64,000 nt of DNA, from the NCBI RefSeq assembly GCF_017868775.1, contig NZ_CP053381.1:248001-312000 (forward strand). The letters are read 5' to 3'. Position 1 is the first letter of the stretch; every line of letters starts with the position of its first letter. Source of the DNA: Billgrantia sulfidoxydans (GTDB lineage Bacteria > Pseudomonadota > Gammaproteobacteria > Pseudomonadales > Halomonadaceae). The translations under genes and the position numbers were made by a program. Under the pieces are notes generated by a model. It was not told the DNA's origin, did not search any database, and worked only from the letters and a program-made list of their open reading frames with translations. Positions 37,471 to 46,647 of the stretch are shown one piece after another.

Positions 37471-37476
37471 ACCCGC

Positions 37477-39546
37477 ATGGCTGCCCCCTTCGACGAGCAC
37501 GACCCTTACCTGTGGCTGGAGGAGGTCGAGGGTGAGCGCGCCCTGGCCTGGGTCGAGGAGCGCAATGCCGAGAGCCAGGCCAGGCTCGCCGATGCGCCGG
37601 GCTTCACTGAGCTGCGCGACGACCTGCAGGCGATCCTCGAGGCCGACGACCGCATCCCCTTCGTGGTCAAGCGCGGCGAGTACTTCTACAACTTCTGGCA
37701 GGACCGCGACCACCCTCGCGGGCTCTGGCGGCGCACCAGCCTGGCTGAATACCGCAAGGCGCGGCCCGAGTGGGAAGTGCTGATCGACCTCGACGCGCTC
37801 AACGCCGAGGAGGGCGAGAACTGGGTGTGGCACGGCGCTCACTGCCTGCGTCCCGTCTCGCCCGACGCGCCCTGGCGCCACTGCCTGGTGTCGCTCTCGC
37901 GCGGCGGTGCCGACGCCGACGTCACCCGTGAGTTCGACCTAGTCGAGAAGCGCTGGGTCGAGGCGGGTTTCTACCGCCCCGAGGCCAAGGGCGGTTTGGG
38001 CTGGATCGACCGCGACACGGTCTACGTCCAGACCGACTTCGGCGAAGGCTCAATGACAAGCTCCGGCTACCCGCGCATCGTCAAGCAGTGGCGGCGCGGC
38101 ACGCCGATGGCCGAGGCCGAGACGGTCTTCGAGGGCGAGCCCGACGACATGGCGGTGGGCGCGGGGCACGACCCGACGCCGGGCTTCGAGCGCGACTTCG
38201 TCAGCCGCGCCCGGGCCTTCTACGACAACGAGCTCTATCTGCGCGAGGCCGACGGCCGCCTCACCCGCATCGAGGTGCCCAACTCCGCCCACAAGCAGGT
38301 GCACCGCGAGTGGCTGTTGGTGGAGCTGCGCGAACCCTGGGAGGTGGCGGGCACCACTCACCCCGCCGGCGCGCTGCTGATTGCCGACTTCGACGCCTTC
38401 ATGAACGGCGAACGCGAGCTGCGCGTGCTGTTCACCCCCACCGAACGCACCTCGCTCTCCGACGTCACCTGGACCCGCCGCCACCTGGTCCTCAACGTGC
38501 TCGACGACGTCAAGCACCGGCTCTACGTCATCACCCCGAGCGAAGGCCAGTGGCAGCCCGAGCCGCTGCCCGGCGTGCCGACGCTGGGCAGCATCAGCGT
38601 GAGCGCGGTGGACGACGAGGAGAGCGACGAGGTGTTCGTCATCGTCAGCGACTACCTGACGCCGACCACGCTGCTGCACGGTCGGGTCGGCGAGGAGTTG
38701 GAACCCCTCAAGCAGGCCCCGGCGCTGTTCGATGCCGAGGGGCTCGAGGTGACCCAGCACTTCGCCACCAGCCAGGACGGCACGCCGATTCCCTATTTCC
38801 AGGTGGCGCGCCGCGACCTCGAGCCGAACGGCGAGCACCCGACCCTGCTCTATGGCTACGGCGGTTTCGAGGTGCCGCTGCTGCCCGGCTACAGCCCCGG
38901 CGTGGGGCGCGCCTGGCTCAGCCGCGGCGGGGTCTACGTGGTGGCCAACATCCGCGGCGGCGGCGAGTACGGCCCGCGCTGGCACCAGGCGGCGCTGCGC
39001 GACCAGCGCCACAAGGCGTTCGAGGACTTCGCCGCGGTGGCAGAAGATTTGATCGAGCGCGGCGTCACCTCGCCGCGGCGGCTGGGCATCCAGGGCGGTT
39101 CCAACGGCGGCTTGCTGGTGGGCAACATGCTCACCCGCTACCCACAGCGGCTCGGCGCCGTGGTGTGCCAGGTGCCGCTGCTCGACATGCGCCGCTACCA
39201 CCTGCTGCTCGCCGGCGCCTCGTGGATGGCCGAGTATGGCGACCCCGAGAGCGACGACTGGCAATTCCTGCGTGATGTCTCGCCCTACCACAACCTCGAT
39301 CCCGCGGCCGAGTATCCGCCCATGCTGTTGATGACCAGCACCCGCGACGACCGCGTCCACCCCGGCCACGCGCGCAAGATGATGGCGCGCATGAGCGGGC
39401 AGGGGCATCAGGTGCTCTACTACGAAAACATCGAGGGCGGCCACGGCGGCGCGGCCGACAACCACCAGCGCGCCCATATGCAGGCACTGGCGTTCAGCTT
39501 TCTCGTCCAGCAGTTATTCGGCGATGAAGCGCTGGCACCGCGCTAG
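37477..39546 (+). CDS. Prolyl oligopeptidase family (S9A) serine peptidase
   Basis: A 689-residue S9-family peptidase. The N-terminal ~410 residues form the beta-propeller gate and the C-terminal part the alpha/beta hydrolase: the nucleophile serine is residue 542 in GIQGGSNGGLL, an aspartate lies in TSTRDDRVHPGHA and the histidine in IEGGHGG. YGYGGFEVPLLPGYSP and NIRGGGEYGPRWH are typical of prolyl oligopeptidases. No signal peptide, so it is cytoplasmic. It should cleave short proline-containing peptides. Its stop overlaps the convergent TetR stop codon (CTAG shared). Proline-peptide cleavage next to a hydroxyproline-type block is suggestive but may be chance. Confidence 0.92.
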   Translation: MAAPFDEHDPYLWLEEVEGERALAWVEERNAESQARLADAPGFTELRDDLQAILEADDRIPFVVKRGEYFYNFWQDRDHPRGLWRRTSLAEYRKARPEWEVLIDLDALNAEEGENWVWHGAHCLRPVSPDAPWRHCLVSLSRGGADADVTREFDLVEKRWVEAGFYRPEAKGGLGWIDRDTVYVQTDFGEGSMTSSGYPRIVKQWRRGTPMAEAETVFEGEPDDMAVGAGHDPTPGFERDFVSRARAFYDNELYLREADGRLTRIEVPNSAHKQVHREWLLVELREPWEVAGTTHPAGALLIADFDAFMNGERELRVLFTPTERTSLSDVTWTRRHLVLNVLDDVKHRLYVITPSEGQWQPEPLPGVPTLGSISVSAVDDEESDEVFVIVSDYLTPTTLLHGRVGEELEPLKQAPALFDAEGLEVTQHFATSQDGTPIPYFQVARRDLEPNGEHPTLLYGYGGFEVPLLPGYSPGVGRAWLSRGGVYVVANIRGGGEYGPRWHQAALRDQRHKAFEDFAAVAEDLIERGVTSPRRLGIQGGSNGGLLVGNMLTRYPQRLGAVVCQVPLLDMRRYHLLLAGASWMAEYGDPESDDWQFLRDVSPYHNLDPAAEYPPMLLMTSTRDDRVHPGHARKMMARMSGQGHQVLYYENIEGGHGGAADNHQRAHMQALAFSFLVQQLFGDEALAPR

Positions 39547-40184
39547 TCGGTGGTTTCCAAGGCATAGCCATGTCGGGCCTGGAAGCGCTGCAGCTCCTGG
39601 GGGCGCGGCGGTTGCCCGGTGAAGATCTCGACATAGGCGGGGATGCGCTGCATGCGAACCTCGAGGGCTTCCTGGGTCTTCATCGAGATGTAGCCGATCT
39701 GGGTGAGGTAAATGGTGCGGCCGCGCACGTTGGCCGCCAGAGGCTCGAAGCCGTAGCGCTCGAACATTTGCGTCAGTGCCTCGATGCGCGCCTCGTCGGC
39801 CATGTCGATTTCCTTGGCCACCTCATCCGACTGCAGCGCCCAGCTGCGCATGGCGAACTCTAGCTGAGAGTCGAATAGCTCGGGATCCAGCCAACAGTCG
39901 AAGACGTTGAGGATCGCCTCGACGATGGTTTCGGCATAGGCTTCGGTCTGGCGTACCAGGCCCTGGGTATTCTTCTCCCGCCAGCGCTCGATCAGGGCAT
40001 CCAGCAGCGCCTCGCGATTCTTGAAGAACCAGTAGAAGCTGGTTCGTGAGACGTCGAGCCGCTTGGCCAGCGGCAGGATCCGCACGCTGTCGACACCGGA
40101 CTCGAGCAGCAGTTCGAAGGCGGCATCGAGCCAGGCCTCGCGGGAGCCTTTCCATTTGGTGCTGCTATCGTTGCCAGGCGGCAT
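39543..40184 (-). CDS. TetR-family repressor
   Basis: A 213-residue TetR-type regulator. The HTH is at about residues 12-55 (AWLDAAFELLLESGVDSV, LAKRLDVSRTSFYWFFKNREALL); the remainder is the ligand domain. The ATG at 40184 is chosen because AAGGAG lies nine bases upstream; an ATG 18 bases earlier has no RBS. Upstream at 40246-40272 is the motif TGTACAC-N12-AATGTACA, which recurs with the same spacing in the promoter of the demethylase at 50872-52923, so this TetR protein probably represses both. The ligand may be an N-methylated amino acid (inference). Confidence 0.88.
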   Translation of the reverse strand: MPPGNDSSTKWKGSREAWLDAAFELLLESGVDSVRILPLAKRLDVSRTSFYWFFKNREALLDALIERWREKNTQGLVRQTEAYAETIVEAILNVFDCWLDPELFDSQLEFAMRSWALQSDEVAKEIDMADEARIEALTQMFERYGFEPLAANVRGRTIYLTQIGYISMKTQEALEVRMQRIPAYVEIFTGQPPRPQELQRFQARHGYALETTD

Positions 40185-40245
40185 CGAGATGGTCTCCTTC
40201 ATCCGGGACGCAGCGCAACAGGTAGGCGCCAGCGAAAGGACGAAG

Positions 40246-40272
40246 TGTACACTGGTGTCTAGTTAATGTACA
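40246..40272. promoter_or_regulatory. Operator TGTACA pair in front of tetR
   Basis: Two TGTACA palindromes at 40246-40251 and 40267-40272, centres 21 bp (two helical turns) apart; the first is within the perfect 10-bp palindrome AGTGTACACT. The full pattern TGTACAC-N12-AATGTACA is repeated at 52970-52996. Likely autoregulatory binding site of the TetR protein. Confidence 0.7.
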
Positions 40273-40387
40273 CGTAGCGACACTGACTCAGGCCTTGAGC
40301 AGGTGAGGCGCGTCAGCAAGTTGGCGGTCTTGATCGAGCCGACCTGGCTCGAGTGACCTTAGCGGGTCGTTCCGGAGCAGAGGCGGG

Positions 40388-41356
40388 TTACTGTGTCACC
40401 CCGCTCTGCTGCAGGAACCATTTCCGGAAGCGAGTCATGGCCTCTTCGTCACCCTTGTCCTCACGGTAGGCCATATAGTGGTGCGTCTCTTCCAGCACGA
40501 CCTCTTGCTCGACGGGCCTGATCAAGAGGCCTTGGTCAATCAGCGGGCCGACGAGATGATGCCAGCCCAAGGCGACGCCTTGTCCATTGAGCACCATCTG
40601 GATCAGCAGGTTGTAATCGTTGGCGTTGAAATAATGGGGTCCTTGGGACAGGCGGTCCTCGATGTCCAGATGATGAATGGCGAGCCATACCCCCCAGTCC
40701 ACATGTTCGGCCACCTGAGAGCGGCCATACGGGCTCAGGTTGAGCAGCACGCCATCCCGCAGACCCTCAAGAGAATGGATCTCTGGATGGGCCTTGAGGT
40801 AACTCGGGGTACATACCGGATAGATCCGATCGTGAAAGAGCGGAATGCTGATATAGCCATCTCGGACTCGCGACATCTTGGTGATGAAGATGTCTGGATT
40901 GACCCCCGGTTCCATGGTCAGAAAGTTCTGAGTCGTGACCAGGTTGAGGTCTATGTCCGGATTGTCGCTGAAGAAGCTGGGCAGCCGGTGTGACATCCAC
41001 AGCGCAGAAAAGGCGGGGGAACAGCATAAGGTAAGGGTGCGTCTGGCATTGCTGCCATGGTCTTTCTGAATGCGTTCGGCGGCCTGAGCAATATTGATAA
41101 ACGACAATTGTGCCGCATCGAAGAAAATGGAACCAGCTTTGGTCAATTCTACCGAACGCCCGGATCGCTTGAACAGGGGCGTTCCAAGGTGGCTTTCGAG
41201 TTCACGGATCTGTCGGCTGATGGCTGCCTGTGTAACGCATAGTGCCTCGGCAGCACGGGTGAAGTTCTGATATTTGGCTGCCGCCACGAAAGACCTCACC
41301 GCGCGCAGCGATGGCATCTTGAGCAGCTTCTGATCGGGATCGGTGTGTGTCGTCAT
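40388..41356 (-). CDS. LysR-family regulator, GcvA-like
   Basis: A 322-residue LysR regulator of the GcvA-like group: PSLRAVRSFVAAAKYQNFTRAAEALCVTQAAISRQIRELESHLG forms the HTH, followed by a substrate-binding domain (residues ~105-310). It is divergent from the DHDPS-family gene at 41526 and probably activates the lyase-oxidase-aldehyde dehydrogenase operon. The start is uncertain: the ATG at 41356 is preferred over 41410 because the latter has no RBS; the ATG at 41317 is also possible. The 185-bp gap to tetR holds the TGTACA operator. Confidence 0.87.
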   Translation of the reverse strand: MTTHTDPDQKLLKMPSLRAVRSFVAAAKYQNFTRAAEALCVTQAAISRQIRELESHLGTPLFKRSGRSVELTKAGSIFFDAAQLSFINIAQAAERIQKDHGSNARRTLTLCCSPAFSALWMSHRLPSFFSDNPDIDLNLVTTQNFLTMEPGVNPDIFITKMSRVRDGYISIPLFHDRIYPVCTPSYLKAHPEIHSLEGLRDGVLLNLSPYGRSQVAEHVDWGVWLAIHHLDIEDRLSQGPHYFNANDYNLLIQMVLNGQGVALGWHHLVGPLIDQGLLIRPVEQEVVLEETHHYMAYREDKGDEEAMTRFRKWFLQQSGVTQ

Positions 41357-41525
41357 ATGCTGGTTGACCTGTCGGAGCCGTGTGCCGCCCTGCGACGAAG
41401 GTATGAGCATAACATCTAGTCATGCTTTGCCGGGATTAAATGTTGCTTCTTCGAGGCAGAGTTGCCCGCGTACCATCATTTCTAACGCTTGTTCCTTCCC
41501 CATGAATAATCACAAAGGTGCTTTC

Positions 41526-42416
41526 ATGAACTTCGATGGTATCTGGACCCCCGTCGTAACACCCTTCGCCGAAGATGGCGCCATTCAACTTGAAACGCTA
41601 GGTAAGGTAATCGATACCTTGGTCGATCAGGGGGTGCATGGCCTGATAATCGGCGGTACGACCGGCGAGTATTACGCGTTGAGCAAGGATGAGCGCAAGC
41701 AAGTACTCGATTTCGTCGCAGGTCATGCCAAGGGGCGCATCCCGATCATGGCGGGCATCAATGCCACGACCACCGAAGAGAGTCTCGAACTCGGTCACCA
41801 TGCCAAGGCGGCCGATTTCGATGCCATCCTGGTGGCGGCTCCCTACTACTGCCAGCCGACCCAGGATGAGCTGCTCACGCATGTCCAGCGTATCGATGAC
41901 GCCCTCGATATGCCGATCATGCTTTACAACTTCCCTGACCGCACCGGCACCCCCATGAGCTTCGAGTTCATCGAGGCCCTGCGCGACCGCCCGAATATTC
42001 AAGCCATCAAGGAGAGCACCGGGTCGATCGAGCGCATGCACGCCCTGGCCAACGAGTTCTCCGACCAGCTCCAACTGAGCTGCGGCATGGACGATCAGGT
42101 ATTGGAGTTCTTCGTCTGGGGGGCACGCAGCTGGGTCGGGGGCGCCTCCAACTTCCTGGCCCCGGAACACGTGGCGTTGTACCAGGCCTGTGTCGTCGAC
42201 CAAGACTTCGTCGCCGGTCGTGAGCTCGCGGCTCGCCTGCTGCCGATGCTGAATCTGCTCGAGCAGGGTGGAAAATTTTGCCAGTACATCAAGCATGGCT
42301 GCGAGCTGGCCGGCCTGCCGGTAGGGCCGGCACGGGCTCCGCTCATGCCGCTTAGCGAAGCTGAGAAAACCAGCTTCCAGCGCACCTATGACGCCTTGGT
42401 GCAACACCGCGGCTGA
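41526..42416 (+). CDS. DHDPS/NAL-family lyase or deaminase
   Basis: A 296-residue class I aldolase-fold protein. The family residues are present: GGTTGEYYALSKDER (substrate-binding TT), Y134 in MLYNFPDRTGTP and Schiff-base K162 in IKESTGS. It probably is not DapA, because the gene sits with an amino-acid/amine oxidase, an aldehyde dehydrogenase and proline-type enzymes. In hydroxyproline catabolism a DHDPS-family protein acts as pyrroline-4-hydroxy-2-carboxylate deaminase, forming alpha-ketoglutarate semialdehyde, and that is the favoured role. The ATG at 41526 follows AAAGGTG; an ATG at 41502 is an alternative. The next gene starts 24 bases after the stop. Confidence 0.88.
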   Translation: MNFDGIWTPVVTPFAEDGAIQLETLGKVIDTLVDQGVHGLIIGGTTGEYYALSKDERKQVLDFVAGHAKGRIPIMAGINATTTEESLELGHHAKAADFDAILVAAPYYCQPTQDELLTHVQRIDDALDMPIMLYNFPDRTGTPMSFEFIEALRDRPNIQAIKESTGSIERMHALANEFSDQLQLSCGMDDQVLEFFVWGARSWVGGASNFLAPEHVALYQACVVDQDFVAGRELAARLLPMLNLLEQGGKFCQYIKHGCELAGLPVGPARAPLMPLSEAEKTSFQRTYDALVQHRG

Positions 42417-42440
42417 GATCCGGCGCCGGAGATTCGATCC

Positions 42441-43769
42441 ATGCAGCTGAAATGTCGTTTCCTGCCCCAGAACGACGGCCGTTGCGGCTGGTACGAACTG
42501 CTGCCGCCGCCGTCTGCATCGACACCGCTCAGGGGCGAGGTCAAGGCCGATTGGGTGGTGCTGGGGGCGGGTTTGGCCGGCCTGGCCGCAGCACGACGGC
42601 TGGCCGAGCTGCAGCCGAACGCTGCCATCGCTGTCGTCGATGCAAAGCGTGTCGGTTTTGGCGCCGCCGGCCGGAACTCCGGCTTCATGGTGGACTTGCC
42701 GCATGACCTGAACTCGCACAGCTACACCGGTGATCAGTCTGCCGACCGCAAGCTCATCCGTCTCAATCGGGGGGCGATCGATTTCATGCGCGCGATCGTG
42801 CAGCAGCATTCCATCGAGTGCGACTGGCGTGAGCAGGGCAAGCTTCACGGCGCGGTTGAGGGGCGCGGGGTACAGGCCCTGGAGACGTTCGCCAAAGGCT
42901 TGTCAGCTCTCGGCGAGCCCTATCGCGAGCTCGATGCCCGCGAGATGAAGGCAATAACCGGCACCGACTTCTACCGGGCTGGATTGCATGCGCCCGGTGC
43001 CGTGCTAATACAGCCGGCTGCGCTGGTCCGCGGGCTCGGGGCCAGCCTGCCGGAAAACGTACACCTTTACGAAGACAGCCCCGTCCGCGAGATCGAGATC
43101 GGCCAGCCACATACATTGATCACCGACCTGGGGCGACTCAAGGCCCCTCGAATGGTGCTGGCCAATAACGCCTATGCCGCCCAGTTCGGTCAGCTCGGGC
43201 TCAAGGGCCGGCTTCTGCCCGTCTACACCTACGGCAGCCTGACCCGCCCCCTCGACGCGCAAGAGCAGGCGGCCCTGGGTGGCGAGAGGAGCTGGGGACT
43301 GATACCGGCAGACCCCATGGGTACAACGGTACGGCGCATGGGCGACGGACGCATCTGCATCCGTAATTGCTTTACCTACAACCCCAGTGTCAGCACCAGT
43401 GAAAACCGGCTGGCACGAGTGCGTGCTATCCATCGCCGTTCCTTCGAAAGACGCTTCCCCATGCTGCCGAACGTCGAACTGGAATACACCTGGGGAGGCG
43501 CACTGTGCCTGACCCGCAATGGAGGCACGCCGTTCGGCGAGATCGCACCTGGCGTCTACAGTGCCGTTTGCCAGAACGGACTGGGCCTGACGCGCGGCAC
43601 GATCTCCGGAAAGTTGATCGCCGAGTACGCACTCGGGATCGAGAGCGAACTGCTCGACATCATGCTGGAACAGCCCAAGCCACAGTCAACCCCACCCGAG
43701 CCACTGCTCGGTATAGGGGTGCGTTCAACCCTTGCCTGGAAGGAGTGGCAAGCCGGAACCGAACTCTGA
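42441..43769 (+). CDS. FAD-dependent amine/amino-acid oxidase (DAO family)
   Basis: A 442-residue flavoprotein with an FAD-binding motif VVLGAGLAGLAAARRLAEL at residues ~39-57 and the DAO-type C-terminal block VYSAVCQNGLGLTRGTISG. N-terminal WYELLP resembles gamma-glutamylputrescine oxidase (PuuB)-like oxidoreductases. In context it may oxidise a D-hydroxyproline or similar imino acid to the pyrroline that the preceding lyase consumes; a polyamine-type substrate is the alternative because the next gene is PuuC-like. No signal peptide. It lies between lyase and aldehyde dehydrogenase with 24-base spacings. Confidence 0.85.
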   Translation: MQLKCRFLPQNDGRCGWYELLPPPSASTPLRGEVKADWVVLGAGLAGLAAARRLAELQPNAAIAVVDAKRVGFGAAGRNSGFMVDLPHDLNSHSYTGDQSADRKLIRLNRGAIDFMRAIVQQHSIECDWREQGKLHGAVEGRGVQALETFAKGLSALGEPYRELDAREMKAITGTDFYRAGLHAPGAVLIQPAALVRGLGASLPENVHLYEDSPVREIEIGQPHTLITDLGRLKAPRMVLANNAYAAQFGQLGLKGRLLPVYTYGSLTRPLDAQEQAALGGERSWGLIPADPMGTTVRRMGDGRICIRNCFTYNPSVSTSENRLARVRAIHRRSFERRFPMLPNVELEYTWGGALCLTRNGGTPFGEIAPGVYSAVCQNGLGLTRGTISGKLIAEYALGIESELLDIMLEQPKPQSTPPEPLLGIGVRSTLAWKEWQAGTEL

Positions 43770-43793
43770 TCCACCCACACGAGGAGAACAACA

Positions 43794-45299
43794 ATGTCCG
43801 AGAACCTGACGCGAGAGGCCATCAAGAGCCAGGTCGAGCGACTCGAGTACCGCAACCTGGCCTTCATCGATGGCCGCTTCGTTGCCGCGAGTTCCGGCGA
43901 AACGCTCGAGACCCTCAATCCCGCCACCGGGGAATGCTTGACGCGAGTCGCCGCCTGCAATTCCGCTGATGTGGACCTCGCGGTCCAGGCCGCCCGCCGT
44001 GCCTTCGAGGCCGGCGTCTGGTCGGGTCTCGCACCCGCCGAGCGCAAGGCAATCATGCAGCGTTTCGCCGACTTGATCGAGGAGCACTGCCTGGAACTGG
44101 CCGTTCTCGAATCCCTCGAGGCGGGCAAGCCGATCAGTGAGTGCTTCAATGTCGACATCCCCGATACCGCCAATACCATCCGCTGGCATGCCGAAGCCGT
44201 CGACAAGCTCTATGACGCCGTCGCGCCTACCGCCAAAGGCGTGGTGGCCACGGTCACCCGCGAGCCGATCGGGGTAGTGGGCGCGGTGCTGCCGTGGAAC
44301 TTCCCCGCCATGATGGCTGGCTGGAAACTGGGGCCGGCCCTGGCCACGGGTAACAGCGTAGTGCTCAAGCCTGCCGAGCTGACCTCCCTCAGTACCCTGC
44401 GGCTTGCCGAGCTGGCGCATGTGGCCGGCATCCCGGCCGGCGTGTTGAACGTCGTGCCGGGGCTTGGTCACGTGGCTGGCAAGGCCATTGGCTTGCACCC
44501 TGACATCGACCTGGTCGCCTTCACCGGTTCCACCGAAATCGGCCGTCGCTTCCTCGAATACTCGGCGGCCAGCAACCTCAAGCGGATCGTGCTGGAGTGC
44601 GGGGGTAAGAACCCGCAGGTGGTCATGCCTGACGTGAGCGACCTCAAGACAGTGGCGGGCAACGTCCTGGCCGCTGCGTTCTGGAACATGGGCGAGAACT
44701 GTTCGGCGGGTTCGCGCCTGATCGTGCACCGCTCCATCAAGGATGACTTGATCGACGAGCTCCAGCGCCAGCTCGATGAGGAGTGGGTCACCGGCGATCC
44801 GTTGGACCCCGACATCAATCTCGGCGCACTGATCGAGAAAGACCACATGAACAAGGTATTGGGCCATATCGAGCGGGCCAAGGCCGATGGGCTGTCCCTG
44901 GTGACCGGTGGCGTGCGGATGCGGGAGGAGAGCGGCGGCTATTTCGTTGCCCCGACGATCTTCGACGAGGTAGGTCCTGATGCCGCAGTGGCCAAGGAGG
45001 AGATCTTCGGCCCTGTGCTCGCGGTGATTCCGTTCGATACCGAGGAGGAGGCCATCGCCATCGCCAACGATACCTGTTATGGCCTGGCAGCCTCGCTGTG
45101 GAGTGACGATCTCAACACAGTGCATCGCATGGCTGCGGCGATTCGGGCCGGCACCGTCTCCGTCAACTGCTTCTCGGAGGGAGACATCACCACACCCTTC
45201 GGCGGCTACAAGCAGTCTGGCTTCGGTGGCCGGGACAAGTCGGTCTACGCCCACGACCAGTACTGCGAACTCAAGACGACCTGGATCCAGCTGTCCTGA
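43794..45299 (+). CDS. NAD(P)-dependent aldehyde dehydrogenase
   Basis: A 501-residue aldehyde dehydrogenase. Catalytic cysteine is C303 in GENCSAG, the general-base glutamate lies in VLECGGKNP, and the NAD site is VLPWNFPAMM with FTGSTEIGRRFL. The sequence resembles PuuC/BADH-type enzymes (N-terminal FIDGRFVAA, C-terminal TPFGGYKQSGFGGRDKS). In a hydroxyproline pathway it would oxidise alpha-ketoglutarate semialdehyde to alpha-ketoglutarate. It ends the three-gene catabolic operon; a 241-bp gap precedes the TRAP genes. Confidence 0.92.
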   Translation: MSENLTREAIKSQVERLEYRNLAFIDGRFVAASSGETLETLNPATGECLTRVAACNSADVDLAVQAARRAFEAGVWSGLAPAERKAIMQRFADLIEEHCLELAVLESLEAGKPISECFNVDIPDTANTIRWHAEAVDKLYDAVAPTAKGVVATVTREPIGVVGAVLPWNFPAMMAGWKLGPALATGNSVVLKPAELTSLSTLRLAELAHVAGIPAGVLNVVPGLGHVAGKAIGLHPDIDLVAFTGSTEIGRRFLEYSAASNLKRIVLECGGKNPQVVMPDVSDLKTVAGNVLAAAFWNMGENCSAGSRLIVHRSIKDDLIDELQRQLDEEWVTGDPLDPDINLGALIEKDHMNKVLGHIERAKADGLSLVTGGVRMREESGGYFVAPTIFDEVGPDAAVAKEEIFGPVLAVIPFDTEEEAIAIANDTCYGLAASLWSDDLNTVHRMAAAIRAGTVSVNCFSEGDITTPFGGYKQSGFGGRDKSVYAHDQYCELKTTWIQLS

Positions 45300-45540
45300 C
45301 CCGTGGATAGCTAACTATATGATCCTGAACGGCAATCGTCTTTGGCCGGCCGGCGTGGGACGATGGCTCGGGCAGCGTACGATTGCGTGTATCAACCATA
45401 ACTTCAGGTTTTGTTTTGTACGGAGGAAAAGTCGTTTCCATTACCTTTGCTACATCTATAGCTTGAAAGAATGCTTGGTCGTGATCGATTGATCAAGCAA
45501 GAGGTGAATCCCAAATATAAAATATCGCTGGAGATATGTG
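45300..45540 (+). promoter_or_regulatory. Promoter region of TRAP transporter genes
   Basis: A 241-bp gap of noticeably lower GC than the upstream genes. It contains the palindrome TGATC-GATT-GATCA at 45482-45495, about 45 bases before the dctP start, a possible operator, and the RBS GGAG at 45530-45533. Confidence 0.4.
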
Positions 45541-46569
45541 ATGAAATTAAAATGCTCAATGAAAATTAGCACGAGCATGGCTGCAGCCTCTGTTATCGCC
45601 GCTCTTGGTTTTTCCGCCACCACTTGGGCAAGCGACCAGGAGTTGAAGCTTAATATGGTCACGGAGTCGGGTGACCGGGAATCCCCTCAAGGTATGGCGG
45701 TTAAAAGAATCTCTGATCTCGTCGCAGAGAAATCTGATGGTAGGATTACCATTAACGTCTTCTATCAGGGGGAGATTGGTGGACCGCAGGAGCTCTTCGA
45801 TCAGTTGGTCATGGGAAATATCGATCTCTTCCTTGGTTGGCCGCAAACCTCCTACGATGAGCGGTTGGGCGTACTGCAGTTACCCTACCTGACCTTGGGA
45901 TGGGAGGAAGCGCTGGAAGCCTATGGCAAGGATGGTTGGGTATCGGACGTCATCGGGCCAATCCTTTCAGATGTTGGCCTGGAGTACCTGGGGCCATTCC
46001 CGGAAGGTTTTGGTGGTATTGCAACCAAAGATACTTATGCAACCAACTATGAGGATGCGCGGGGGATAAAGCTCCGCTCGCAGCCTATCTTCCCGCTGCC
46101 CCAAACCATCCAGGCCATGGGATTCCAAGCCGTCCCCATCGATTGGTCCGAAGTCTACACCTCCATCCAGACAGGGGTCGTCGATGGAGATTCCAGTAAT
46201 GTGATTTACTGGGACTATACTTATTTCAACGACCTGCTCGACTATTTCGTTCACTCCAAGCATAACTTCTCTTTCTATACCTTCTTGATGAACCAGGATT
46301 CTTGGAACGAGCTCGACGAAGAAGATCGCGGTATTATCGCAGATGCCGTGGAAGTCGTGGCAAATGAGCAGTTCGAGAATGCCAGAGCCGAGGATGAAAA
46401 GTGGATCCAGAAGGCCCAGGAGGATGGGATGGAATATATCGTGCCTTCCGAAGAAGAGATGGCTGCCTGGGTCGAGCGCGTCCGCGAGAGCGTCTGGGTC
46501 GAGGCTGAGGAATCCTTGGGGGAAGAGGTCATGAGCGCCGTCCGTGAGCATGCGTCAGAACCCCAGTAA
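45541..46569 (+). CDS. dctP: TRAP transporter substrate-binding protein DctP
   Basis: A 342-residue periplasmic solute receptor. A signal peptide is clear (basic start, hydrophobic stretch, cleavage near TTWA-SDQE). The DctP fold follows, with ITINVFYQGEIGGPQELFDQLVMGNIDLF and the ligand-region RGIKLRSQPIFPLPQTIQAMGFQAVPIDWSEVYTSIQTGVVDG. The arginine in KLRSQ is the usual carboxylate anchor, so the cargo should carry a carboxylate, compatible with a hydroxyproline, betaine or keto acid. The start has RBS GGAG seven bases upstream. Base composition is lower in GC than the enzyme genes around it. Confidence 0.92.
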   Translation: MKLKCSMKISTSMAAASVIAALGFSATTWASDQELKLNMVTESGDRESPQGMAVKRISDLVAEKSDGRITINVFYQGEIGGPQELFDQLVMGNIDLFLGWPQTSYDERLGVLQLPYLTLGWEEALEAYGKDGWVSDVIGPILSDVGLEYLGPFPEGFGGIATKDTYATNYEDARGIKLRSQPIFPLPQTIQAMGFQAVPIDWSEVYTSIQTGVVDGDSSNVIYWDYTYFNDLLDYFVHSKHNFSFYTFLMNQDSWNELDEEDRGIIADAVEVVANEQFENARAEDEKWIQKAQEDGMEYIVPSEEEMAAWVERVRESVWVEAEESLGEEVMSAVREHASEPQ

Positions 46570-46590
46570 ATAATACCTGCCGGGTGACTT

Positions 46591-46620
46591 GAAGTGGCTC
46601 CTTCTGATGAGGGCCACTTC
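46591..46620 (+). terminator. Intercistronic hairpin between dctP and dctQ
   Basis: GAAGTGGC at 46591-46598 pairs with GCCACTTC at 46613-46620, with extra CCT/AGG pairing in the loop. No T-run follows. It probably sets the higher level of DctP relative to the membrane subunits. Confidence 0.6.
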
Positions 46621-46647
46621 ATGTTCAATACCTTTGGGGTAATAAAT

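Noticed and set aside
41526..42416. Housekeeping dihydrodipicolinate synthase DapA
   Set aside because: The catalytic residues fit the whole DHDPS/NAL family, and the neighbours (oxidase, aldehyde dehydrogenase, proline-type enzymes) point to a catabolic lyase.
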